Assembly (NCBI RefSeq): GCF_031987975.1
Contig: NZ_DALZYX010000007.1
Location: 124,001 to 188,000 of the forward strand
Length of the DNA: 64,000 nt
Source of the DNA: Pseudescherichia sp031987975
Lineage (GTDB): Bacteria; Pseudomonadota; Gammaproteobacteria; Enterobacterales; Enterobacteriaceae
Direction of reading: 5' to 3'
The translations under genes were made by a program, and so were the position numbers. Position 1 is the stretch's first letter, and each line of letters starts with the position of its first letter. The notes beneath the pieces were generated by a model. It was not told where the DNA came from and made no database searches. It worked only from the letters and a program-made list of their open reading frames with translations. Below, piece by piece: positions 7,132-16,190 of the stretch.

Positions 7132-8941
7132 TGTTGAATCGCAAACCATTGATGTAGCGTTTTGTACTGAACAACCAGTAGAGCGGGAAATCAACGGTGA
7201 ACTATATAATGAAGTACTTCTATGTACCCCAGAGAATGTAGATTTACGCCGCCTCAATAATTCTGGTGCCGTACTATTCAATCATAACCGTGATCATTTA
7301 ATCGGTGCCTGTATTTCTGCACGTATGGATATTGATCGTATAGGGCGGGCAACCCTCAAAATTAGCAGTACTGCCAGTGATGAGTGGGAAATGATTAAAG
7401 AGGGTGTACTTACTCACATCAGCATTGGTTATAACATCAATGATTACCGTATTGATGGCAGTACTATTTTTGTGACTTCATATGAAATCTATGAAATCTC
7501 CCTCGTTACGGTCCCGGCAGATACCCAGGCGGGAATAGGCCGCAGTCTCGATCCAAATGAAAACCCAATTGAATTGAAAACACTAAATAGTACTAGTGAA
7601 ACCATTCAAGAAAGGGAACTCATGGAAGAGTCAGAAAATAAAAACGAAGAGCTTCAGGAAGAAGTACAAGAAGAAGTACAGGAACAAGAAATTCCTGAAG
7701 TAGAAGTACAGGAAGAAGAAAAGCGGGAACTTAGTGATGAAGAACTACTGGAAATTATTGCCAGTCGCCCTGATTTGCTAAATAAGCTCAATGCTGATGA
7801 AGAAACTATAAATAGTAACGAAGAAACCGAAGAAGAAGAAGCAATTGATGTTGCTGATGAAGAACGTCAACGCGAACTGACTTCAATCGGTAAGGTACTA
7901 AATATTGATGTGTCGGATGCAATTGCTAATGGAATTAGCGTCGCCGATTTCAAACGTCAATTAAATGAAAATAAAAAACCCATTCACGATAAGGAAATCA
8001 AAGTAATGGAAAAAAATCTAATCAAGGATATGGTCCGTGCAATCAAATCCGGTGACAAATCAGTACTGGAAAATTACGAGCGTGGCCTAAATGGTTTTGT
8101 ACGTGCGGTTGTCCCGTCCACTAATACCACATCCGCCGCTGGTCTGGTCGCTGAGGACCTGCAAGATCAGTACATCCCCGAGCTGCTGAAACGTTCAGTA
8201 CTGGGTGAACTGGCTCCTACCGTTTATTCCGGCCTGGCTGGTCGCGGTACTCTGGCGATTCCAAAAGCACAGGGCGTTGCTCAGGTATTCAAATTCTATG
8301 GTGAAGGCGAAGCCGTTGAGGATTCTATTGCAAGCTTCAGCAAGGTGATCCTGTCCCCGAAGATCTTTGCAGGTGCAATCCCGGTTTCTAAAACTGCGAT
8401 TCTGACTGCCCCGAACGTTGAGGCGTTTGTGCAGGCTGAACTGATTCGTTATGCCGCACAGGGTCTGGAACAGTCTGTATTTGACAAAATCACTGCTGCT
8501 GCTCCAGTACAGCTCACCGCTACTGCCGGTGCTCTGACTCAGGCTGATGTACAGGGTGCTGTAGCTGCTCTGGGTAGTGCTAACGTAGACGTTCGCGGCT
8601 GCAAAGCTGTAATGAACAGCAAAATGCTGGCTAAGATGCGTCAGACTAAAGTGCTTGATAACACTGCTGCCGTTGCAATGGTAGAGGGTTATCGTGCAGA
8701 TGCAATGTGGCTGAATGATGAGGTACAGGTAGTTGTATCGGAGTTTGTCGCAGATGACACTATTCTGATCGGTTCATTTGAGAACGTGATTATCGCCAAC
8801 TGGATGGGTCAGGAGGTGGATGAGGATTCAACAACGCACAGGTCCAGTGGTACAATCGTTTTTCGTGTCTGGGATTATTCCGATGTTGGTATTGCTCACG
8901 CTGAAGCTTTTGTTCAGCTCAAGGTAAAACCGAAGGCGTAA
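7079..8941 (+). CDS. Fused prohead protease and HK97-fold major capsid protein
   Basis: A 620-residue polyprotein. Residues 1-165 are an HK97-type (U35) prohead protease: NHNRDHLIGACI carries the catalytic His and THISIGYNI the catalytic Ser. Residues about 180-310 are a very acidic, helical linker with Glu-Val-Gln repeats, acting as scaffold (delta domain). From about residue 330 comes an HK97-fold capsid protein (GLVAEDLQDQYIPELLKRS, GTLAIPKAQG, SKTAILTAPNVEAFVQAEL, MNSKMLAKMRQT). On assembly the protease should cut away itself and the scaffold. Fusion of the two is known in some phages but unusual. Residues 318-323 (IKVMEK) could hold an internal start giving capsid protein alone. Confidence 0.9.
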   Translation: MKIKNSKRELKIPLQAIDVESQTIDVAFCTEQPVEREINGELYNEVLLCTPENVDLRRLNNSGAVLFNHNRDHLIGACISARMDIDRIGRATLKISSTASDEWEMIKEGVLTHISIGYNINDYRIDGSTIFVTSYEIYEISLVTVPADTQAGIGRSLDPNENPIELKTLNSTSETIQERELMEESENKNEELQEEVQEEVQEQEIPEVEVQEEEKRELSDEELLEIIASRPDLLNKLNADEETINSNEETEEEEAIDVADEERQRELTSIGKVLNIDVSDAIANGISVADFKRQLNENKKPIHDKEIKVMEKNLIKDMVRAIKSGDKSVLENYERGLNGFVRAVVPSTNTTSAAGLVAEDLQDQYIPELLKRSVLGELAPTVYSGLAGRGTLAIPKAQGVAQVFKFYGEGEAVEDSIASFSKVILSPKIFAGAIPVSKTAILTAPNVEAFVQAELIRYAAQGLEQSVFDKITAAAPVQLTATAGALTQADVQGAVAALGSANVDVRGCKAVMNSKMLAKMRQTKVLDNTAAVAMVEGYRADAMWLNDEVQVVVSEFVADDTILIGSFENVIIANWMGQEVDEDSTTHRSSGTIVFRVWDYSDVGIAHAEAFVQLKVKPKA

Positions 8942-8944
8942 ATT

Positions 8945-9271
8945 ATGAGGGCATTTAATAACCGTCAGTGCGACGTGTTTTTAAATGCTTTCGGTCAAAA
9001 AATCCAAACTTCTACGGGGGGTATTTTTACGGGTATCGTAGAAGTACTCCCCGTTTCTATTGATACGGGCAGTAATGGATTCATCGAAAGTACAGAAACA
9101 TACGTCAGCATAAAAAAAGAAGTACTGGAAACTCATAATATTACGATTGATTCAGTACTCATCCTCTCTGGGGAACGATATGTAGTTTATAACATTGTGG
9201 ACGATAAAAGCGGTTTCGTTAACTGCTATATCCGTACTGAAGCTGGTCATTCATTTGCGGAGGACTATTAA
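8945..9271 (+). CDS. Head-tail joining protein (FII-like)
   Basis: A 108-residue, beta-rich protein directly after the capsid gene, the place of lambda gpFII. The pattern FTGIVEVLP, then YVSIKKEVLETHNITIDSVLILSGERYVVYNIVDDKSGFV is the typical one of FII-type joining proteins (a variant 'dV.l..g..Y.V' barrel). It would cap the filled head and dock the tail. The stop codon shares one base with the next gene's ATG (TAATG), so translation is coupled. Confidence 0.6.
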   Translation: MRAFNNRQCDVFLNAFGQKIQTSTGGIFTGIVEVLPVSIDTGSNGFIESTETYVSIKKEVLETHNITIDSVLILSGERYVVYNIVDDKSGFVNCYIRTEAGHSFAEDY

Positions 9272-9663
9272 TGGAACTAGTAACTAAAGTTCGCCGTACT
9301 ATGAAAGAACTCATTAACGCGGGCAAAAACTTAAAAACTTCTCGTGATGTAGATGTATTCACGCAGATTGCATTTGATTACAACCTGTCTGCAATGACTT
9401 ATGGAAATAACAGAAAGTCGGGCACGTTTGCAATTCAGTATCTCGTTAGCCCTAAACCTGACAGTACTAATACTGCTCCCGTAATTACATATGACCAGAT
9501 TATTACAAAGTTTGAAAGTGAACGAGCACAAGCATTTAAAGATGAAGGGCTTATTCTACTTTCCTGCTCATATGAACAGAGTGATATTGTTGCGGACCCG
9601 GTAACTGGCAGCGTTTCTCTAAGTTTCACCATAAATATTTCAGTTACAGAACGTACCAGATAA
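9271..9663 (+). CDS. Tail terminator (gpU-like)
   Basis: A 130-residue protein lying between the joining protein and tail-tube genes, where long-tailed phages encode the tail terminator that stops tube polymerisation and joins the head. Sequence support is modest: N-terminal helix (VTKVRRTMKELINAGKNL), a beta strand region, and a C-terminal strand (DPVTGSVSLSFTINISVTERTR) consistent with the gpU fold. Assignment rests mostly on position and size. Confidence 0.5.
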   Translation: MELVTKVRRTMKELINAGKNLKTSRDVDVFTQIAFDYNLSAMTYGNNRKSGTFAIQYLVSPKPDSTNTAPVITYDQIITKFESERAQAFKDEGLILLSCSYEQSDIVADPVTGSVSLSFTINISVTERTR

Positions 9664-9679
9664 CGCAAAAGGAATTTGC

Positions 9680-12667
9680 ATGGCAGATATTTACACGGGC
9701 AATCAATTAAAATTGTCCTATAACACAGACACGGGGAATCGTAGCCCCCAGGGAGTAAACAACGTCCCCATCATAAACGTCGTGACATTTCCAGTACTGG
9801 CAATTAATTCACAGGTTGCCCGGTACGAAACATACGATAGCTCATACCAGACTGTACTCATGGGGGAGAAATCCGCAAACTCAGTTGAAATTGGCGTTGC
9901 ATATGTACCCACGGACCCCACTCATCAGTTTCTGGATGAGGCGACGGAGAACCAGACTGAATTTCAACTAGTTATTAATTACCGTCAGACTGAGGGCACC
10001 ATTGATTACGCCATTGTCAACGGGGTAATCAGCAATGCAGTACTGGATGGTGGTACGGATGCCGCAGTAACTAAAACCTATACGTTCTCCATTACAGACG
10101 TGGTGAGTCGCGTCACTACTGCCAACTCCCTACTGCCTCTGAATGAAGGGGACTATGGGGTAGGTTCAAATGGTATCGATATCCCCCAGTACGAGACTGA
10201 TACGCCCACGGGCAATGGTTTCATTAAAGTACCGTCCAGTACACCGGGCAACCCTGCAAGTACAGATCTACTGGGGGTAGGTGTAGTTGATAGTTCAAGT
10301 ACAGCCGCTCTGGTATTAACTAAGACCGGATCACTGGGGATCTTTGCACGAAACCAGAGTACGGCATGGTCACGTATCTATACTGCCTCCCAAATTGCAG
10401 GACTGTATACGCCCCTCACAAGAACAGTGAACCGTAAGTCTCTGAGTGACGATATTGTACTGACTCCCGATGATGTTGGGGCAGTACCCAAAGAACGCAC
10501 TGTAAACGGCTATGCACTGAGTAACGATTTAGTACTGTCAAAGGGTGATGTAGGTCTTTCAGACGTACAGAACGCGAAACAGCTCGTTCAGGCCAGTAAT
10601 CTGAGTGATGTACCGGACGTTCCCGCAGCACGTAATAATCTGGGACTGGGTACAATGGCAACCCAGAACGCGGACCAGGTAGTTATTACTGGGGGTAATG
10701 CAACCTTCAATAGTACTGCCAATAACCCCCTCACGCTGGTATCAGCTAACCCCACTATCAAGTTCCAGGATACGGACGCTGGGAGTACTCCATACGTCAT
10801 CGTTAATGATATGCAGTCATTCCGCATTCAGGAAACCAATACGGGTGGGGCTAACGTATTCTCCTATGACGCTGGTAATAAAACATCAGTGATCAACAAT
10901 CTGGTACTGAATAATGCACTGGGTATTCAGTCTGGCGGTACGGGAGCCACTACGGCAGCGGGAGCACGAACAAACTTAGACATATTCAGCAAATATGAGA
11001 GTGATTTACGCTACGTAGACGTCAGTGGTGATACCATGTTCGGACCGTTAATTGTACCAGCAGGCCAGGGTTTGCGTACTGCTACTAATGGTGCAATGTG
11101 GGGATCTATCAGTAGTGAATCGTCCCACGCAATGCTATGGCGTCACAGTGCAGGGGCAAGGTCGGATGAGTTCATCGGTATCAATGGTAATTCTCAATTA
11201 GTATTCCGACAGGCAATTGATAATGTAGGTAATGCATCTGACTGGATGGTTTATCACACTGGATTTAAACCAAGTGCATCAGACATCAATGCATTTTATA
11301 GCCGTCAAGCCAGCCTCACTGAATACGATAATATTAATAATCTAGACGGTGAGCATGAGGGCAAATATTACTGTCCGGCTAATGCTTTTGCGACTCCCGC
11401 AAACGGATATCCACTGGCGATTGCAGGCAGCCTGTTAGTACTAAAAAATGGAGCCAATTTTCCAAGATCGTGTACTCAAATCTATTACCCCTATGACCGG
11501 GACGATATTTGGTTACGTAGACTGATGGTCGATGGTAATGGTTCAAGCTGGTCTGCATGGACACGAGTATATGCCTACGCCGCACAAGAACGCCGAAATG
11601 ATTTAGGGCTGGGTAACAGTGCAGTACTGAATGTGGGGAGTACAGCAGGAACAGTAGCTGCGGGCAACGATTGGCGGTTAGATACCGTTGATAATAAATC
11701 TGGGGGGCAAATTAATGGGAATCTTTACGCCACTCAAAGTAATGCAATCGGCGTACTGACTCAAGTTGGTGGTAATAAAACAATTATTCTCCAAAACGCT
11801 GGAGGGGATGGAGTCGCTGGAGGGTATGCAAATAATATTACAGGTAACTGGTATAGTGATTATTGGCAATTAGGCCTGGTTCGCAGTGGTGACACTAGCC
11901 AGGAATGCGTACAAATGAACGTGGTTTCACCTACTCGGGGAACTTCTTCATTCAACTGGTATCCACACGGGGTCTTTCATAGTGAGAGGCATCAGGCATC
12001 CAGTTATGCTACAGGATGGAATGGAGCGGCTGAGGCGGGGCAATGCCCCTATTTTGTCAAATCTGCACAGGGGAATGACGCGGGCTTTGCAGTTGGCCTT
12101 AGTGTTGGCTCAATTGCCAGTACTGGCTATAACACTCGAATGTCTCTGGGGCTAATCACAGGCGGTACGACAAACTGGAGTAGGCCCGCGTTATATGTCA
12201 GTGGTGATAACACACAGTCGAGAGCATGGGAGTTCACACCATACAATGCTGACATTACATCATGGTCCAATGGGTTTGATAATCAGGGTTACGTTTATCA
12301 GAAAAACCCCAACTGTGATATTAAACTAAAGGAAGATGTTGAATATACTGACGGAAAAGAAGCCTTTGATAATATTATGCAGGTTAAACCCGCTACGTAT
12401 GTTTATAAAGCTGATGAAAAACGTCGTGTTCGCCGTGGTGTTATTGCTCAGGATATCCAGGAGATCGATCCTCAATATGTAAAAACTATTCGTTTTAATG
12501 AAAACGTAGAAGGTGAAGAATCCATTGAGCAATTAACTCTGGATACTAACCCTATCATGTTGGATAACCTTCTTGCTACTAATTATCTTGGTAATATGGT
12601 GCTCGAACAGCAGAAACAGATTGATGAACTTAAAGCATTAATTCAGTCTCTTCTGGATAATAAATAA
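9680..12667 (+). CDS. Tail-tube protein fused to a tail fibre with S74 chaperone
   Basis: A 995-residue chimera. Residues 1-148 are homologous to the ordinary tube protein encoded next door (shared pattern: DI.[TS]G..L, [YF][DN]SSY....[LM]G.KS, [YL]VPTDPTH/LPDNAVH, then a ..TKT[YF]... strand). Residues about 150-870 are fibre: repeats such as TVNRKSLSDDIVLTPDDVGA and TVNGYALSNDLVLSKGDVG, a LGLG.MATQNA unit, and a GEYYC/SWSAWTRVY-type head region. Residues about 878-995 are a Peptidase_S74 trimerisation chaperone (CDIKLKEDV, RRGVIAQDIQEIDPQYV, C-terminal coiled coil). The self-cleavage Ser is Cys879, with Lys884 in the usual place. It may polymerise into the tube and project fibres from it. 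Confidence 0.88.
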   Translation: MADIYTGNQLKLSYNTDTGNRSPQGVNNVPIINVVTFPVLAINSQVARYETYDSSYQTVLMGEKSANSVEIGVAYVPTDPTHQFLDEATENQTEFQLVINYRQTEGTIDYAIVNGVISNAVLDGGTDAAVTKTYTFSITDVVSRVTTANSLLPLNEGDYGVGSNGIDIPQYETDTPTGNGFIKVPSSTPGNPASTDLLGVGVVDSSSTAALVLTKTGSLGIFARNQSTAWSRIYTASQIAGLYTPLTRTVNRKSLSDDIVLTPDDVGAVPKERTVNGYALSNDLVLSKGDVGLSDVQNAKQLVQASNLSDVPDVPAARNNLGLGTMATQNADQVVITGGNATFNSTANNPLTLVSANPTIKFQDTDAGSTPYVIVNDMQSFRIQETNTGGANVFSYDAGNKTSVINNLVLNNALGIQSGGTGATTAAGARTNLDIFSKYESDLRYVDVSGDTMFGPLIVPAGQGLRTATNGAMWGSISSESSHAMLWRHSAGARSDEFIGINGNSQLVFRQAIDNVGNASDWMVYHTGFKPSASDINAFYSRQASLTEYDNINNLDGEHEGKYYCPANAFATPANGYPLAIAGSLLVLKNGANFPRSCTQIYYPYDRDDIWLRRLMVDGNGSSWSAWTRVYAYAAQERRNDLGLGNSAVLNVGSTAGTVAAGNDWRLDTVDNKSGGQINGNLYATQSNAIGVLTQVGGNKTIILQNAGGDGVAGGYANNITGNWYSDYWQLGLVRSGDTSQECVQMNVVSPTRGTSSFNWYPHGVFHSERHQASSYATGWNGAAEAGQCPYFVKSAQGNDAGFAVGLSVGSIASTGYNTRMSLGLITGGTTNWSRPALYVSGDNTQSRAWEFTPYNADITSWSNGFDNQGYVYQKNPNCDIKLKEDVEYTDGKEAFDNIMQVKPATYVYKADEKRRVRRGVIAQDIQEIDPQYVKTIRFNENVEGEESIEQLTLDTNPIMLDNLLATNYLGNMVLEQQKQIDELKALIQSLLDNK

Positions 12668-12720
12668 ATACAACCGGGGTAAAGGATTTGCCCCAAATTA
12701 CTTATATAAGGATATATAAA

Positions 12721-13176
12721 ATGGCAATGGATATTTTTTCTGGTGCTAACCTCCGCGTTGAAGTTGGTTCGGCTGGCGGCGGCACACTCGCAACAGATTT
12801 TGCAGAAGTCCCCGAAGTAGCGAGTTTCGTAACCAGTGGTTTCGAATCTACCGTAATTGAGGTAACAACTTTCAATTCCAGCTACTCACGTAAACTGCTG
12901 GGTACTAAATCAATTCCAGATCTGGAACTGAAGGTGAATTACCTTCCTGATAACGCTGTTCATAAAAAACTAGAACAACTGGCTGATGATCAAAAACGCT
13001 GCCAGATCCGTTTGAGTTACTTTGAAGACTCCACTCGTACCAATGGTTTCTATGTGGTTTATCAGTGTCTGGTGTCAAGTACCACGCTGGAAGGTGATAA
13101 AGATACTGTCATCACAAAGAATTTCAAACTGACGGTTGACGGTGCAGAGATTCAAAGCGGTCTGCTCGAAGAATAA
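12721..13176 (+). CDS. Major tail-tube protein
   Basis: A 151-residue protein of the tail-tube (gpV/phage_TTP) kind: MDIFSGANLRVEVG, FESTVIEVTTFNSSYSRKLLG, IPDLELKVNYLPDN, and a final strand DTVITKNFKLTVDG. ATG 12721 follows AAGGA and is preferred over an upstream TTG. It is a paralogue of the first 148 residues of the preceding fibre-fusion protein, and lacks any extension, so it should form the bulk of the tube. It stands just before the chaperone genes, as gpV does in lambda. Confidence 0.85.
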   Translation: MAMDIFSGANLRVEVGSAGGGTLATDFAEVPEVASFVTSGFESTVIEVTTFNSSYSRKLLGTKSIPDLELKVNYLPDNAVHKKLEQLADDQKRCQIRLSYFEDSTRTNGFYVVYQCLVSSTTLEGDKDTVITKNFKLTVDGAEIQSGLLEE

Positions 13177-13201
13177 AAAAATAAATACAGGGAGGACAAT
13201 G

Positions 13202-13531
13202 ATGTTCTCCCTTTTTCAATGGAATGATAAAATGAATTTAGAAAATCTCAAAAAAAAGCTACAACCTCAACTTCACAAATTTGAAATTGAAGGCGAAACT
13301 CTTTACATTCACCGCCCAATGTCAATGGATATTGCAAAGTGCGTTGATCGTGACAGTACTCTAATCGTATGTGTCAAAGACGAAAATAATGATCCAATCT
13401 TCAGTACTGAAGATATTGAGGGACGAATCAACCTTAGCATTCTGGACAGCAGCCATCTTGATACTATCTATATTGCTATTATGAATCTTTATAAAACTTC
13501 TGACGTAGTAGACGAAATCGAAAAAAAATAA
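13202..13531 (+). CDS. Tail assembly chaperone, G part
   Basis: 109 residues, the shorter product of a frameshifting pair. It contains LENLKKKLQPQLHKFEIEGETLYIHRPMSMDIAKC, a pattern typical of gpG-like tail-assembly chaperones. GGAGG at 13191 supports the ATG at 13202 (ATG 13199 and 13232 are alternatives). It ends in EIEKK-stop on an eight-A run which allows a -1 slip into the next frame. These chaperones coat the tape-measure protein and recruit tube subunits, and do not remain in the virion. Confidence 0.8.
   Translation: MFSLFQWNDKMNLENLKKKLQPQLHKFEIEGETLYIHRPMSMDIAKCVDRDSTLIVCVKDENNDPIFSTEDIEGRINLSILDSSHLDTIYIAIMNLYKTSDVVDEIEKK
13522..13528 (+). other. Programmed -1 frameshift site
   Basis: The heptamer A AAA AAA lies in the zero frame at the last two sense codons before the stop at 13529. 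A -1 slip continues into IRGDNHLLHFCKMVNKRG without a stop, joining the two chaperone frames. The second frame has no well-placed ATG of its own. Confidence 0.85.
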
Positions 13532-13920
13532 GGGGCGATAACCATTTATTGCATTTCTGCAAGATGGTGAATAAGCGAGGGTTGTCGCCAGACGAGTACT
13601 TTAACTTAGATAGTGAAGTGCTCAATATGCTTATGGTCTATGACGCCTATATAGAACCTTCCGGTACTGGCATTGACATGCTATTTCATGCACACCAGTG
13701 TTATAACACGGTAATGAATAATCCAAACATTACCAGTGAAGCACGCAAAAAAATTAAGGTATCTGACTTTGATTTTCTGGATATTCTCGGTGAAAACATG
13801 ACCACGAAAGAGCGAAGCGAATTGCGAGATAAAAAGAAAAAGGAAAAACAGGCCAATGATCTTGATTACATGAAGAATGAAATTAAGAAGCTGGCGTTAA
13901 GGAATAAAAATGGCAAATAA
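13528..13920 (+). CDS. Tail assembly chaperone, T part (reached by -1 frameshift)
   Basis: The -1 frame continuation: about 130 codons encoding a helical, charged protein (GLSPDEYFNLDSEVLNMLMVYDAYIEP, ending in KKKKEKQANDLDYMKNEIKKLALRNKNGK). Its only early start is a TTG at 13549 with no ribosome site, so it is expected to be made only as the G-T fusion of about 239 residues, as in lambda gpGT. The fusion binds the tape-measure protein while G-only molecules help add tube subunits. It overlaps the tape-measure start by 11 bases. Confidence 0.8.
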   Translation: MRGDNHLLHFCKMVNKRGLSPDEYFNLDSEVLNMLMVYDAYIEPSGTGIDMLFHAHQCYNTVMNNPNITSEARKKIKVSDFDFLDILGENMTTKERSELRDKKKKEKQANDLDYMKNEIKKLALRNKNGK

Positions 13921-16132
13921 TAACAGAATTGAATTTAATATTGATGCCGATATCTCAGGATTGCAGCGGGCGTTACAGCGTGGAGAGGCATCAATAAATG
14001 ATTTCGGCAGCAATGCGGGCGGGGCAGTACAGGAAATCGCGGGGCACTTCTCCGGCCTGGCTGGAAGTCTTGCAACCTCATTCACGAGTATCGCTGGGGC
14101 AGCAGCGGTTGGTGCTGGAGGATTAGCCCTGCTCATCAATTCATCACGTGAATATGTCAGTGAGATGAATGAGATCAGTCGCAGTACTGGATTATCGGTA
14201 GTTCAGTTACAACAGCTCAGTAGTGCTTTTGCGGGTCTGGGACTACAGATCGATAAATTCGGGGATTTTAATAAAGATACCCTTGATAAGCTCGGGGATA
14301 GTTTCAGGGCTGGCGGTGGTGTTGCAGATGATTTGAAAGAATATGGATTAAACCTTCAGGATTATAACAAATATCTGAAGCAGTCAGATGGTGGTATGAA
14401 AGCAGTTATTCATACCTTCTATGCTATGCGTGATGCTGGTAAATCTCAGGCTGAGATAGTGAACGTCATGGAAACACTTGCCTCAGACTCATCTCACATG
14501 ATCAGTATCTTGCAACAGTTTAAGAGCGAAACTGAGGCAATGAATTATGTGCAGAGCCAGAACGCCGCCGTGAGCAATGAGGCGGCACAGAGCTATGCGG
14601 AATTTGATAAAAACCTGTCAAGACTTACCGGGAATGTTAAAGGTACAATTGCGAATGGCCTCAACCCATTAGTTGAGGTAATGAATAAGGTCTATGACGC
14701 ATCAAGTCAGAAACCCCATGAGGCAGGACTATTTGAGGATCTGAACGAACGAATCAAAAAATCCACGGGTTCGCTCAAAGACATGCTGGATATATGGCAG
14801 CAATTACGGCTGGCAGGTGCCCTAAACTATCAGGGAGCCGCTCTACATACAGGGAGCATGGACAATGGCAAATCTAATGATTTCGCAAAACAGAAAGAAA
14901 ACCTTTCTGCCCTCGTTAATACGTTTAAGAATGACATTGCAGTAGCGACAGCCCCTCAAGACGGCTGGCGGGACAAGAAAAAGGATGCCGAAGACGCTGC
15001 TAAGAAGCTGGAAGCCGAACGTAACAAAGCGGCAGCAGCCCAGAAGGCGGCGGATGCTAAACGCCTACAGGCTCAGCGTAATCTGGAGGCAGCACTCAGC
15101 CAGATTGGAGAGAACGCTGGCGATCTCCGCCTGAAGTCTTTCGAGAGGCAACAGGCAGCTCTAATAAAAACTATCCAGGATAGTGCAAAGACTCTCGGCC
15201 TCCCGGCTGATAAGTTAGCTAAGTACATTGACAGTGCGAACCAGTCTGCAAACTTCCAGCGTACTAACCTCGTTAACTCCATGATTGGCTATACCGATCC
15301 TAATCAGGGACTGAAAGACACCAATACGCTGATTTCAAGCGGTGGCCTGAACCAGAAACAGACTGGCTTCCTTGCAGATCAACAGAACCAGCGGATCAAT
15401 GGTGATAACCCATTCGCCTATGATAATACTCAGCAGGAACTAAAACAGAACCAGGAAGCGATGAATCTGGAGCTACAGCAGAATGATTTGCTACTGAAAG
15501 GTCACGAGGACTATGAGAAGCGGAAACAGGAGATCACGGCGAAATATAATGCACAGGCAATCACGATTACTAATCAGAACGCCCAGGCACAGCTAAGTAT
15601 CTTTGGTACTGCTGCTGATTCACTGGCCCAGGGTATGACGGATGTATTCGGGAAGAGTAGCGGTGCTGCAAAGGCCGCATACATGGCAAGTCGCGGAATT
15701 ACTATTGCACAAACAGTACTGTCCATTCAGTCAGCACTGGCCCAGGCTCTTGCAACTCCATTCCCGGCCTCCCTTGCAGCATATGCACAGGTTGCCTCAC
15801 TGGGGATGTCTATTATCAGTACTGCAAAGGGAGCTTCATCAGGACAATTCCACGGTGGTATAGATGAACTCCCTTCTCACCTGGATAATAAATCCTTTGT
15901 ACTCAAAGCGGGTGAGCGTGTAGTTCAACCTGAATCAAATAAAAAGCTCACTAAATTCCTGGATAATCAGGAAAAGAACGGCGGTAGCAGTACTGGTGAC
16001 ATTATTGTAAATGCAAATCTAATTATACAGGGTAGCACTGTAGATGATGACGCTAAGTACCAACAGATGTTGAAAAAACATCAAAATAGTGTATTGCAAG
16101 CGGTAAGACAAGCTACGAAAAGGAACACTTAA
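13910..16132 (+). CDS. Tape-measure protein
   Basis: A 740-residue helical protein, the ruler of tail length. The N-terminus carries the familiar family pattern (NRIEFNIDADISGLQRALQRG, later SREYVSEMNEISRSTGLSVVQLQQL). Glycine/alanine-rich hydrophobic segments lie around residues 45-80 and 600-660, and long Ala/Lys/Gln coiled coils in between. At roughly 0.15 nm per residue, the tail would be about 110 nm. The C-terminus has the segment SGQFHGGIDELPSHLDNKSFVLKAGERV, typical of the Cys-free tape-measure tail. It follows the frameshifted chaperone as in nearly all long-tailed phages. Confidence 0.92.
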   Translation: MANNNRIEFNIDADISGLQRALQRGEASINDFGSNAGGAVQEIAGHFSGLAGSLATSFTSIAGAAAVGAGGLALLINSSREYVSEMNEISRSTGLSVVQLQQLSSAFAGLGLQIDKFGDFNKDTLDKLGDSFRAGGGVADDLKEYGLNLQDYNKYLKQSDGGMKAVIHTFYAMRDAGKSQAEIVNVMETLASDSSHMISILQQFKSETEAMNYVQSQNAAVSNEAAQSYAEFDKNLSRLTGNVKGTIANGLNPLVEVMNKVYDASSQKPHEAGLFEDLNERIKKSTGSLKDMLDIWQQLRLAGALNYQGAALHTGSMDNGKSNDFAKQKENLSALVNTFKNDIAVATAPQDGWRDKKKDAEDAAKKLEAERNKAAAAQKAADAKRLQAQRNLEAALSQIGENAGDLRLKSFERQQAALIKTIQDSAKTLGLPADKLAKYIDSANQSANFQRTNLVNSMIGYTDPNQGLKDTNTLISSGGLNQKQTGFLADQQNQRINGDNPFAYDNTQQELKQNQEAMNLELQQNDLLLKGHEDYEKRKQEITAKYNAQAITITNQNAQAQLSIFGTAADSLAQGMTDVFGKSSGAAKAAYMASRGITIAQTVLSIQSALAQALATPFPASLAAYAQVASLGMSIISTAKGASSGQFHGGIDELPSHLDNKSFVLKAGERVVQPESNKKLTKFLDNQEKNGGSSTGDIIVNANLIIQGSTVDDDAKYQQMLKKHQNSVLQAVRQATKRNT

Positions 16133-16133
16133 G

Positions 16134-16153
16134 ATAGAGGCTACGGCCTCTAT
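16134..16153 (+). terminator. Intercistronic hairpin after the tape-measure gene
   Basis: ATAGAGGC and GCCTCTAT pair around the stable tetraloop TACG; only a weak T-rich tail follows (ATTCTTATA). It probably attenuates or stabilises, rather than ends, the late transcript. Confidence 0.5.
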
Positions 16154-16190
16154 TCTTATAAATATCTATATAAAATAAAAAGGATTTTAT

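Noticed and set aside
7621..7745. Glu-Val-Gln-rich repeats in the capsid polyprotein as tandem DNA repeats
   Set aside because: Imperfect, and explained as the acidic scaffold linker typical of HK97-type delta domains.
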